The notes below the pieces were generated by a model. It was not told the DNA's origin and made no database searches. It saw only the letters and a program-made list of their open reading frames with translations. Position numbers and translations under genes: made by a program. A DNA stretch of 64,000 nt from Streptomyces caelestis (lineage in GTDB: Bacteria; Actinomycetota; Actinomycetes; Streptomycetales; Streptomycetaceae). The DNA lies in contig NZ_JACHNE010000001.1 in NCBI RefSeq assembly GCF_014205255.1, forward strand, positions 3,906,001-3,970,000, in the 5' to 3' direction. Shown here piece by piece: positions 1 through 7,748 of the stretch. Position 1 is the stretch's first letter. The number at the start of each line of letters is the position of its first letter.

Positions 1-1458
1 GCTCGTCGAACCCCCGGTCGGCACGCTCCCGTTGTGCGTGGCGTTCACCGCCGTGACGGTCGCGCCGCTCTGGGTGTGCGAGGCGTTCCACATGCTGGTG
101 ACCTTCTGGGAGCCGGTCCAGGCCCAGCTCACCGTCCAGGACTTGAGCGGAACACCGCCCGTGTTGGCCACCTTCACCTCGGCGTTGAAACCGCCGCCCC
201 AGTCGCTGCTGACGCTGTAGGCGGCAGAGCAGGCGGCCGTGCCACCGCCCGGTTCGCCCGGGCCGCCCGGGCCGGGCCCGGAGCCGCCGCCCGCGAAGCC
301 CGGCGCCTTGACTGCCGCCAGGTACCCGTCCTTCACGGTGTCCACGGTCTGCCAGTCGTCCTTCAGGATCCCGCCCGTGTCACCGGAGTTGGGGTTCCAG
401 GACCAGAACGTCCAGTGGAAGCTGTCGGCGCCGTACGCCGATGTCGACCGCAGGTACGTCACCAGCGCGGACAGCCACTTCTGATCCACCGACGACTGGA
501 GCGTCGTACCGAACTCGCCGAGCCACACCGGCGCGATGTTCTGCTTGAAGATGTAGCCCCAGTACCTGTCCCAGACCTCCGGCATGTTGGCGGGGAAGGA
601 CGGGTCACTGAACCACGGCTGCTGGGCCACCGACGTGGCGTAGTCGTGGGCCGAGTAGACCAGCCGGTTCGGGACGTCCAGCTGGACCGGGTGCTGGGCG
701 ACGCCCATGAGGTTGCCGCCCCACCAGCCGTTGGCGCCGTTGTACGACTGCACGCCCTCGACCATGATCAGCAGCTCGGGGTTGACCGACAGCACCGCGT
801 TGCCCGCGCGCTGGGCGGCCAGACGCCAGTCCCGGGCCGTGTCGCCGCAGCCCCAGCAGGCGGGATCGCGGGGCTCGTTGTGCAGGTCGATGCCGATCAC
901 TGTGGAGTTGCCCTTGTAACGGGCCGCCAGGGACTTGAGGTTGGCGATCCAGGTCGACTCGGGGACCGACGCCGTGTACCAGAGCGCCGACTGGCCCGCC
1001 GCGTCCGGGCGGTGCCGGTCGAGGACGATCTTGAGGCCGGCCTGCCCGGCGTACGCCACGATCCGGTCCAGGACCTGGAGTGACGTCAGGCCGCGCAGGT
1101 CGGTGTTCTTGCCGTCGTAGTTGATGCTGCCGGGCATGGTGCCGGGCTTGAGGATGTCGTCGCTGTAGGGCATCCGGATGGTGTTGTAGCCCAGCGACTT
1201 CATCTGGTCGATCATGCTCTTGTAGTCGCGGGCCCACAGGCCGTGGACGACGTGGATGTCGGTCTCGAAGCCGAACCAGTTGACGCCGGCGATACGGACC
1301 GGCTGCCCGGCCGCGTCCAGGATCTGCCGGCCGCTGGTGTGCCAGTAGCCGGCGCCGGCCTGCGCGTCGACGTCGGCGTGCGCCGAGGACTGCGTACCGG
1401 CCAGGGGTAACAGGAGCGCCGCGGCGACGCACAGCGCTCTTCGCAGAGTGCGGAACAT
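1..1458 (-). CDS. Secreted GH5 cellulase (endoglucanase) with CBM2, 3' end outside window
   Basis: Likely a secreted endo-beta-1,4-glucanase. The frame is open from the ATG at 1458 to base 1, giving 486 codons with no stop, so the C-terminus lies outside the window. An N-terminal signal peptide (Arg-rich start, Ala/Leu core, SAHA-like cleavage region near residue 28) is followed by a GH5 barrel. HNEP puts the acid/base Glu near residue 195, and WLGEFG puts the nucleophile Glu near residue 315. A Gly/Pro-rich linker (about residues 390-408) leads into a CBM2-type cellulose-binding module that begins near residue 410 and is cut by the edge. A GAGGAAG ribosome site precedes the ATG. The CebR box 39 bp upstream argues for induction by cello-oligosaccharides. 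The GH5 call is firm; the exact subfamily is not resolved. Confidence 0.93.
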   Translation of the reverse strand, partial: MFRTLRRALCVAAALLLPLAGTQSSAHADVDAQAGAGYWHTSGRQILDAAGQPVRIAGVNWFGFETDIHVVHGLWARDYKSMIDQMKSLGYNTIRMPYSDDILKPGTMPGSINYDGKNTDLRGLTSLQVLDRIVAYAGQAGLKIVLDRHRPDAAGQSALWYTASVPESTWIANLKSLAARYKGNSTVIGIDLHNEPRDPACWGCGDTARDWRLAAQRAGNAVLSVNPELLIMVEGVQSYNGANGWWGGNLMGVAQHPVQLDVPNRLVYSAHDYATSVAQQPWFSDPSFPANMPEVWDRYWGYIFKQNIAPVWLGEFGTTLQSSVDQKWLSALVTYLRSTSAYGADSFHWTFWSWNPNSGDTGGILKDDWQTVDTVKDGYLAAVKAPGFAGGGSGPGPGGPGEPGGGTAACSAAYSVSSDWGGGFNAEVKVANTGGVPLKSWTVSWAWTGSQKVTSMWNASHTQSGATVTAVNATHNGSVPTGGSTS

Positions 1459-1496
1459 GGCTGCTTCCTCTCGGGGAGGCGCGGCTCCGGAACGTC

Positions 1497-1510
1497 TGGG
1501 AGCGCTCCCA
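1497..1510. promoter_or_regulatory. CebR operator upstream of cellulase
   Basis: The perfect 14-bp palindrome TGGGAGCGCTCCCA lies 39 bp upstream of the cellulase start codon. This is the known binding site of CebR, the LacI-type cellobiose-responsive repressor of Streptomyces cellulose use. Binding here would block transcription of the GH5 gene until cello-oligosaccharides are present. The site is seen directly; binding is inferred from the family. Confidence 0.92.
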
Positions 1511-1660
1511 TCAACGCCGCGCACCTCCCAGGAAACTGGCACGCCATGAGCACGTCAAGGAGGTGGGCGTTCACTCATCACGCCGCTCGGAATCTCTGCA
1601 CGGCGCCGCCGCTCCGCATGACAAGCTCGCCGTCCGCTACGACCACGTCTCCCGCTCGGC

Positions 1661-2251
1661 CTAGCCGGCAGTCGACGAAGAAGGATGCCATCCGGTCCGC
1701 ATGGGTGCGACGATCCGCTCCACGGTCTCCTCGATCTGAACCAGGCACTCGTGCACTTGTGGCGGGGGTGCGCCAAGAGGGTCTTCCACGTCCACGTCAC
1801 CCATGCGCGTCGACACGGCACCACGGCGAGCGGCCGCGCCCTGTACGAGGGCGGCAAATCGTGCGGCCGGATCCGCCACGCCTGCGGCGTCCTCCGACCG
1901 CACCAGCCGGGCGAACTCACGGAAGGTGAACGCACGGGACAACGCACGCACAGGGGACAGCCGCACAGCGGCCTCACGATGCTCTCGCGCAGCACCCAGC
2001 ACCAGGTCCGCGTTCTCGACCATTTCACTGGCCAGCCGGCGGGAGCCCACCCCGCAGGGCTGCACGCCACGCCCGGCGAGGAAGGAGGCGACAGCGGCCG
2101 CCACTGGCAGACCCACGACGGCCCGGGTGCCGGCACTGCTCACTTGGATCACTTGCCGATGTTCGAGCAGCCGGTGCCTGAGCAGGCACTCGGCAAGCGG
2201 AGAGCGATAGACGTTGCCGGTGCACACCACGAGTACGCGGAACGGGGGCAC
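1661..2251 (-). CDS. Low-molecular-weight protein tyrosine phosphatase (Wzb-like)
   Basis: Product of 196 aa starting at GTG 2251, with GGAGGGTGC upstream as ribosome site. The P-loop VCTGNVYRS matches the CX5R signature (Cys10 to Arg16), and an EDP acid motif lies in the C-terminal part, as in LMW phosphatases. In capsule and exopolysaccharide systems this enzyme (Wzb, Ptp) dephosphorylates the tyrosine tail of the Wzc-type kinase. A kinase with such a tail is encoded at 20101-21618 in the same cluster, so the two probably work together. The Tyr in the loop where many relatives have Cys or Phe is unremarkable. The protein is somewhat longer than the usual 150-160 residues and has a Ser/Thr-rich tail. 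Confidence 0.9.
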   Translation of the reverse strand: MPPFRVLVVCTGNVYRSPLAECLLRHRLLEHRQVIQVSSAGTRAVVGLPVAAAVASFLAGRGVQPCGVGSRRLASEMVENADLVLGAAREHREAAVRLSPVRALSRAFTFREFARLVRSEDAAGVADPAARFAALVQGAAARRGAVSTRMGDVDVEDPLGAPPPQVHECLVQIEETVERIVAPMRTGWHPSSSTAG

Positions 2252-2683
2252 GCACCCTCCAGAGGGGGGAAGAAGAGGAGACCAAGACGTGCGGCGCGAT
2301 GTCAGTATTCATTGACACCGGCTCCATCAGGACAGGCGCCACGTCGGTCGGGTGCGGCCTGTAGTACGCAGCACCTCTGAACGGGCGACACGTGTCGGAT
2401 CGCCGTGTTCGCCACTACACCACCCGCCATGGCCGGGCCTTGGCCGACCGGGTGTCGCCGTCCAGGGCGGTCACCACAGGCCGACCAACCGAATGGCACA
2501 TATCAGGCTCTTCGCCCCTTACATCCGGAGGGCTGGCGGCCAGTCCGGTGAACTGCATGCGCCATAAGGGGCCTTATCTCCCGAAAGGGCGTAACGAGCG
2601 CCATCCAGCGCTATCTATGCACATATCATACTCGCGGGCGGGACCATGCCGTCGCCCGATTCCATTTGAGGAGCGTGAATGCG
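2252..2683. other. Divergent intergenic region with short inverted repeat
   Basis: About 430 bp separate the divergent phosphatase and surface-protein genes. No convincing gene was found. At 2564-2577 lies ATAAGG-GG-CCTTAT, a 6-bp inverted repeat, and 2610-2640 is unusually AT-rich for this genome, which fits promoter sequence for the gene at 2684. No -35/-10 pair stands out clearly. Confidence 0.4.
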
Positions 2684-3187
2684 ATGACGGCCTCATCGAA
2701 GTGTCGTGCCGCCTTCGCGGCCACGGCAGCCGCTGCTGTCCTGGCCGCAGTCCCAGTCGTAGGGGCGCAAACTGCCCACGCCCAGCCTTATCCTCCCGAC
2801 CCCCCGAGCCTCACCCTCAGCGCCACCACCGTAGATGCAGGAGACGAGCTCAGCTTCACAGGAACCGGGTTCGATCCGAACGAGGGTGTGGTCGCACTTC
2901 TGCTCTCGAAACCGATCAAGCTGGGCCGCTTCACCGCCGACAGCAACGGCACGGTGCAGGGGACCGTCACCATCCCCAAGTGGACCGACCCAGGCCGGCA
3001 CACCTTCCTTCTCAAGGGAAAGGAATCGAAGCTGACCCTCTCAGCCAAGATCACCGTACGCCCGAACAAGCCTCACCTCGCCGACACCGGTGAGGACCGC
3101 TCGTCCCTTCTGCTGGGCGGAGCCGCAGGGCTGCTGGTGCTCGGAGCCGGCACGATGATGGCCGTCCGGCGACGGAAGCACAACTGA
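2684..3187 (+). CDS. Secreted cell-wall protein with LAxTG sortase signal
   Basis: Product of 167 aa from ATG 2684, chosen because GAGGAG (2668-2673) sits 10 bp upstream; a TTG at 2666 in the same frame would overlap that ribosome site. A signal peptide (residues about 1-33, ending AQTAHA) leads to a small beta-rich domain of about 85 residues with Ig-like spacing. Then come LADTG, a hydrophobic helix (SLLLGGAAGLLVLGAG) and a terminal RRRKHN. This is the classic tripartite sortase signal in the LAxTG form used by class E sortases of high-GC Gram-positives. The protein should be covalently anchored to peptidoglycan. No sortase is encoded in the window. Its placement beside the exopolysaccharide genes may be incidental. 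Confidence 0.85.
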   Translation: MTASSKCRAAFAATAAAAVLAAVPVVGAQTAHAQPYPPDPPSLTLSATTVDAGDELSFTGTGFDPNEGVVALLLSKPIKLGRFTADSNGTVQGTVTIPKWTDPGRHTFLLKGKESKLTLSAKITVRPNKPHLADTGEDRSSLLLGGAAGLLVLGAGTMMAVRRRKHN

Positions 3188-3231
3188 CCACCCCGCTCCA
3201 TCGGGCAGCTGCTGAGCCTTGGCCATACCGT

Positions 3232-3295
3232 CGGCCGACAGCGGAACCCCCGACGCATGACCTCACGTCGTCGTCGGGGTACTCGCTGTCGGCCG
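3232..3295. terminator. Nested hairpin between convergent genes
   Basis: CGGCCGACAGCG (3232-3243) is the exact reverse complement of CGCTGTCGGCCG (3284-3295). A second stem, ACCCCCGACG (3246-3255) against CGTCGGGGT (3272-3280), is nested inside with one bulge. It lies 45 bp after the surface-protein stop and 140 bp before the stop of the convergent fucose gene, so it can serve as a terminator. There is no T-tract, which is usual in Streptomyces. Confidence 0.65.
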
Positions 3296-3435
3296 CTGCC
3301 GCCCTACCCGCCTGAAGCAAGCCCCTCCGGGAAGGCGGGTCGAAACCCAGGCGGCCGGAGCTTGGGCGCCCTTCCACTGATGGCACCGAAGGGCGATTCG
3401 CCTGCGGCCCCCGACCCCGGACGCCGTGGAGTCAG

Positions 3436-4476
3436 TCAGTGCCGCAGCGTGCCGGACTCGAGGTTTTCCACGTACCAGGCGTAGGTCCGGGCGAGTCCTT
3501 CCCGCAGGCCGATACGAGGAGCCCAGCCGAGCGCGGTGAGCCGGGATACGTCAAGGAGCTTGCGCGGGGTACCGTCCGGCTGCTTCGTGTCCCACTCGAC
3601 GCTCCCCCGGTACCCGACAACGTCCGCGACGAGCTCCGCCAGGTCCCGGATGGTCAGGTCCGTGCCGGTGCCGACGTTGACCGGACCGTCCGCGTCGTAG
3701 TGCTCGATCAGGCACAGGCACGCCCGTGCCAGATCGTCCACATGGAGGAACTCCCGACGAGGCGTGCCGCTGCCCCAGTTCACCACCCGCCGCGCACCCG
3801 ACTTCTTCGCCTCGTGGAAGCGCCGCAGCAGGGACGGCAGCACATGAGAGTGCTCGGGGTGGAAGTTGTCGCCCGGCCCGTACAGGTTGGTCGGCATGGC
3901 GGAGATCCAGGGCAGACCGTACTGGCGTCGTACCGCCTGCACCTGCAGAATGCCGGCGATCTTGGCGATGGCATAGGCGTCGTTGGTCGGCTCCAGGGGA
4001 CCCGTCAGCAGCGCCTCCTCGCGGATCGGCTGCTCGGCGTACTTCGGGTAGATGCAACTGGACCCCAGGAACAGCAGCCGCTCCACCCCGTGCTCCAGAG
4101 CCGCGTCCAGCGTGTTCACCTGGATGCGCAGGTTGTCGGAGAGGAACTCGGCGGGCCGGGTGGAGTTCGCCTTGATCCCGCCCACCCGCGCCGCGGCCAG
4201 TACCACCACGTCCGGGCGCCTGGCCGCGAACCAGTCGAGCACCGCCCGCCGCTCCCTGAGGTCCAGCTCCGCCGAGCCGGGCGCGACCACATCGGTGAAC
4301 CCCTCATGGCGGAGTTCCCTGCGCACCGCCGAACCGACTAGCCCGGAGCCCCCGGCCACGAACACGCGCGCCGAGCGGTCGAGGGGGCGATGCACCCTGT
4401 CGTCCGGCACCGGGGCAGGGGTGTTCACCGCCGAGGCGGCCGGGACGGTGACACCGGTATCAGTGCAGGCGGTCAT
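3436..4476 (-). CDS. fcl: GDP-L-fucose synthase (epimerase/reductase)
   Basis: Converts GDP-4-keto-6-deoxymannose, the Gmd product, to GDP-L-fucose using NADPH. The 346-aa product starts at ATG 4476, with AAGGAGGG upstream; the frame stays open further upstream, but that part has no family similarity. After about 36 non-conserved residues comes the Rossmann motif GGSGLVGSAV (residues 42-51). It is followed by the SSCIYPK segment holding the catalytic Ser, YAIAK with the catalytic Tyr/Lys, and NLYGPGDNF, typical of Fcl/WcaG proteins. The partner gene gmd lies at 5250-6332 on the other strand. Together they predict fucose, or a related 6-deoxyhexose, in the polymer. Confidence 0.92.
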   Translation of the reverse strand: MTACTDTGVTVPAASAVNTPAPVPDDRVHRPLDRSARVFVAGGSGLVGSAVRRELRHEGFTDVVAPGSAELDLRERRAVLDWFAARRPDVVVLAAARVGGIKANSTRPAEFLSDNLRIQVNTLDAALEHGVERLLFLGSSCIYPKYAEQPIREEALLTGPLEPTNDAYAIAKIAGILQVQAVRRQYGLPWISAMPTNLYGPGDNFHPEHSHVLPSLLRRFHEAKKSGARRVVNWGSGTPRREFLHVDDLARACLCLIEHYDADGPVNVGTGTDLTIRDLAELVADVVGYRGSVEWDTKQPDGTPRKLLDVSRLTALGWAPRIGLREGLARTYAWYVENLESGTLRH

Positions 4477-4641
4477 GGGCCTCGATGCCCTCCTTCGCGG
4501 ACGGTGTGTCAGGAGCCGTCGTCTCAGCGCAGCTCTGGGGACGGGACGCCTATGAGCCAAATGGAAACGGTGTACAACCCCTGAAAACACGACACAACGT
4601 GATGAGGCGGATGATAGCGACGATTTCCGTATTCTTGCCGG

Positions 4642-5178
4642 GTGCCGGAGTTCGGGCCGAGAGGGAGCAGCATGCTGAAGACGAAGATCGCCGACTCCAC
4701 GAGGCCCAATCTCGACCCGCGCACGACCCGGCATGCCGAGTCCGGCATCACGCCGGTCGTCGCGGACGCGTGCAGCCTCTCGCTGCCGACGGACATGGTC
4801 ACCCGGCGATTCCACCCCGTGTACTCGAACTCCGTCCTGGAACACCTGGGAGGGCACCACCGGCGGAAGCAGTTCGCCGACACGGTGCACAGCCACGCGG
4901 ACCACCACTGGGTTCAGACCCCCTACCGCTACTTCCCGGTCGAACACCCCACTGGCTGTTCCCAGGGCTGCAATGGCTCCCGTTCCCAGCCCGCGTCGCC
5001 GTCTCCCGGCACTGGGGGGCACGGACACGTCCCCCGCGCGGGGCGTACGCAGGCCACCCGGGACGTCCAGGAGGTCGAACTGCTGTCCGCGGCCGAGATG
5101 CGGTCCTACTTCCCCGCCTCCACCATCTGGTTCGAACGCTTCGCCGGACTTCCCAAGTCACTGGTCGCCAGGAAGTGA
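4642..5178 (+). pseudogene. Degenerate SAM methyltransferase, copy 1
   Basis: Remnant of a class I methyltransferase of the type common in actinobacterial polysaccharide clusters. Recognisable blocks are YSNSVLEHLGGHHRRKQF, HHWVQTPYRYFPVE and the C-terminal EMRSYFPAS...FAGLPKSLVARK ending at 5178. The expected middle block (HWLFPGLQWLPFPARVAVSRHW) is present but in another frame (about 4948-5030), and the last block returns to the first frame, so two compensating indels are needed. The N-terminal SAM-binding glycine motif is missing altogether. A related wreck lies at 6329-6828 on the other side of gmd. Unlikely to make a working enzyme. Confidence 0.8.
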
Positions 5179-5249
5179 TCCGTGCCCGCCGCCTCGCTCC
5201 CCCGCTCAGGTGCGTTGTCCCGCTCCCACAGCCCAGCAAAGGAATCCGC

Positions 5250-6332
5250 GTGACGAAGACCGCGCTCATCACCGGCATCACCGGCCAGGACGGCTCCTAC
5301 CTCGCAGAACTGCTGCTGGAGAAGGGGTACGTGGTGCACGGCATCGTCCGCCGCGCCTCGACCTTCAACACGCAGCGCATCGACCACCTCTACCGGGATC
5401 CCCACGACCCCGGGGCGCGTCTCTTCCTGCACTACGGTGACCTGACCGACGGAACCCGGATCGCGGGCCTGCTCGAGCGGCTGCGGCCCGACGAGGTCTA
5501 CCATCTGGCCGCCCAGTCCCATGTGCGGGTGTCGTTCGACGAGCCGGAGTTCACCGGGGACGCCACCGGGCTGGGCACCACGCGGTTGCTGGAGGCGATC
5601 AGGACGACGGGCCTGCCCTGCCGGTTCTACCAGGCGTCCAGCTCCGAGATGTTCGGTGCCTCCCCGCCGCCTCAGCACGAGGGCTCCCCCTTCCACCCTC
5701 GCTCCCCGTACGGGGTCGCCAAGGTGTACGCGTACTGGGCGACGCGCAACTACCGGGAGGCGTACGGGATGTACGCGGTCAACGGCATCCTGTTCAACCA
5801 CGAGTCTCCTCGCCGCGGCCCGACCTTCGTCACCCGCAAGGTGGCCACGGCCGCCGCACGCATCAAGGCCGGCCTGGAGGACGTCGTCTACCTGGGCAAC
5901 CTCGACGCCCGGCGGGACTGGGGGTACGCGGCGGAATACGTCGAGGCCATGTGGCGGATGCTGCAACAGGACGAACCGGACGACTACGTGGTCGCCACCG
6001 GCGTCAGCTACAGCGTGCGCGACTTCGTCGAGCAGTGCTTCGCCCATGTCGGCCTCGACTGGCGCGACCATGTGCGGTTCGACGAGCGCTATCTGAGGCC
6101 CACCGAGGTCGACGACCTGGTCGGTGATGCCACGAAAGCCGAGCGGGTCCTTGGATGGCGCCCGACAGTCCGCGCCCCTGAGCTGGCTCGTCTCATGGTC
6201 GATGCCGAAATCGCGGCGCACGCGCCTTCCGTTCGAGACAGCCTGCCCGCGCCCGCCTCGATGCCGCAGATGGCAAGGCTCTTTCATGATGCGCCCACCA
6301 CCAGCACTGCCGGAGAGAGGAACCCCGTATGA
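5250..6332 (+). CDS. gmd: GDP-mannose 4,6-dehydratase
   Basis: Turns GDP-D-mannose into GDP-4-keto-6-deoxy-D-mannose, the first step to GDP-L-fucose or GDP-rhamnose. The product is 360 aa from GTG 5250, with AAAGGAA upstream; the frame runs open upstream, but similarity begins here. Features are the NAD(P) motif GITGQDGSY (residues 9-17), VRRASTFNTQRIDHLY, SSSEMFG with the active-site Ser/Glu, and YGVAKVYAYW with the catalytic Tyr/Lys. Length is normal for the family. The stop overlaps the ATG of the following methyltransferase relic (ATGA), so the two were once translated together. Gmd supplies the fcl product at 3436-4476. Confidence 0.95.
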   Translation: MTKTALITGITGQDGSYLAELLLEKGYVVHGIVRRASTFNTQRIDHLYRDPHDPGARLFLHYGDLTDGTRIAGLLERLRPDEVYHLAAQSHVRVSFDEPEFTGDATGLGTTRLLEAIRTTGLPCRFYQASSSEMFGASPPPQHEGSPFHPRSPYGVAKVYAYWATRNYREAYGMYAVNGILFNHESPRRGPTFVTRKVATAAARIKAGLEDVVYLGNLDARRDWGYAAEYVEAMWRMLQQDEPDDYVVATGVSYSVRDFVEQCFAHVGLDWRDHVRFDERYLRPTEVDDLVGDATKAERVLGWRPTVRAPELARLMVDAEIAAHAPSVRDSLPAPASMPQMARLFHDAPTTSTAGERNPV

Positions 6333-6828
6333 CCGGCATCGCCACATCGAAACACGGGCAGCGAAGAAACAGCATGCACAACACGAGGATCGCCGACCCC
6401 TCAAGACCCGGACCTCTCGCTCACTCGGCTCGCGCCAAGCGCTGGCAGGAACGGCTGCGATGCTTCCCCGGCCTGGCCGAGATGCGCGTTCTGGCGCTCG
6501 GCGGGACCCCAACTGCATGGCGCAGCGCACCCGTCCGGCCCGTGCTCGTTTACTCGAACTCCGTGCTTCAGTACGTCGGCGGCCACTACCGGCGGCAGCA
6601 GTTCACCGAAACCGTGCACCGCCACGGGATCCACCACTGGGTGCAGACTCCCTACTCCCAGCACTGGCTGTTCGGACATGCCCCCGCGCCCAACGCGCAT
6701 AAGCCATCCGTCATGTTCAGGAAGTCGAGCTTCTGCCGATGATTGAGATGCGGTCCTACTTCCCCGCCTCCCGTATCTGGATCGAACGCTTCGCCGGGCT
6801 TCCCAAATCGATGGTCGCGAGGAAGTGA
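6329..6828 (+). pseudogene. Degenerate SAM methyltransferase, copy 2
   Basis: Starts at ATG 6329, overlapping the gmd stop. It keeps an N-terminal part with a SAM-binding-like segment (MRVLALGGTP), then jumps straight to YSNSVLQYVGGHYRRQQF and HHWVQTPYS, so the section that normally lies between is deleted. After a further deletion and a frame change the C-terminal EMRSYFPASRIW...FAGLPKSMVARK follows, ending with TGA at 6826-6828. The last 80 bp are nearly identical in DNA to the end of copy 1 (5095-5178). Copy 1 lacks the N-terminal half that this copy still has, so the pair look like two differently eroded descendants of one gene family. Confidence 0.8.
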
Positions 6829-6992
6829 AGGTGTCGGCAGTTCTCCGCCCGGGTGGATGACACCCCAAACAATCGGCACATCGAGTTTGCATCACCGGCA
6901 TGAACCAACCAGATGGATTCACTTCGTATTCTGCGGTGTCCGTCGACGTCCGCAGCCCATGACGCAGAACGAGCGAGGGAGTAACGCATCCC

Positions 6993-7748
6993 ATGGAAAT
7001 CAGCCAGACCGAGCAGACTGCCCGAACGGTCACTGCCTCTCTCCTGGGACGCATGCGTAAGCCGATCGTGCGTATCCGCAGGATTCACCCTTGGCTCTAT
7101 CAGTCCAGGCCCGCCCTGAACGGACAGCGATTCCGACAGGAGATGTTCCGCTCCCTGCTTCAGGAGCTTCAGCCGGACGCCGTCTTCGAATCCGGAACCT
7201 ACCGCGGTGCCACCACGCAGTTTCTGTGGCATGTTTCCGGACGCCCCGTGTACACCGTTGAGAAGGACCCTGCCCTCGCTCGTCTGGCAACCCGGCGGTT
7301 CCGGGATGTCACAGAGATCAGAGTGATGAAGTCGGACTCAAGGAAGGCACTTCAGAGCCTTCGCGAGAACTCCTCCTTCCCGAAGTCCCGCATCTTCTTC
7401 TATCTCGATGCTCACTGGGAGGAGGATCTTCCGCTGCGCGAAGAGGTGGCCATCATCACCGAGGGTTGGACAGACTCGCTGATCTTGATCGACGACTTCA
7501 AGGTACCCGATGACCCCGGTTATGGGTTCGACACATACGCGGGGACACAGCTGTCGATCGAGTACCTGGGCGATGCGGTCGGGGCGTACCAGGTCTTCTG
7601 GCCCAACTGCCCCTCGAGCGAGGAAACCGGGGCACGTCGGGGCTGCGTACTGCTGGCGGCCCCGACCCTTGCCGACAGGATGGCCGCGCTGGACCCTGTG
7701 CGGAGTATGGGCGATGCCGTGCCACTTGGCCGAGCGGGCAGCCGGTGA
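6993..7748 (+). CDS. Class I SAM-dependent methyltransferase-like protein
   Basis: 251-aa product from ATG 6993. After about 50 residues comes FESGTYRGATTQFL, the SAM-binding first strand and glycine loop, then VYTVEKDP, an acidic end of the second strand. FFYLDAHWEED and LILIDDF follow, a pattern seen in CmcI/cephalosporin-hydroxylase-like and Methyltransf_24-like proteins. It probably methylates or otherwise decorates a sugar of the polymer; the substrate cannot be read from sequence. The stop overlaps the GTG of the polymerase gene (GTGA at 7745-7748), so the two are translationally coupled. This copy is intact, unlike the three methyltransferase relics of the cluster. Confidence 0.72.
   Translation: MEISQTEQTARTVTASLLGRMRKPIVRIRRIHPWLYQSRPALNGQRFRQEMFRSLLQELQPDAVFESGTYRGATTQFLWHVSGRPVYTVEKDPALARLATRRFRDVTEIRVMKSDSRKALQSLRENSSFPKSRIFFYLDAHWEEDLPLREEVAIITEGWTDSLILIDDFKVPDDPGYGFDTYAGTQLSIEYLGDAVGAYQVFWPNCPSSEETGARRGCVLLAAPTLADRMAALDPVRSMGDAVPLGRAGSR

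Noticed and set aside
34..1083. Long plus-strand open frame opposite the cellulase gene
   Set aside because: It is a GC-bias shadow: Arg/Gly/Pro/Val-rich with no domain, and the minus-strand cellulase has full catalytic motifs over the same bases.
4477..5028. N-terminal extension that would make the GDP-fucose synthase 530 aa
   Set aside because: The extension overlaps the methyltransferase relic, has no family similarity, and a strong ribosome site precedes ATG 4476.
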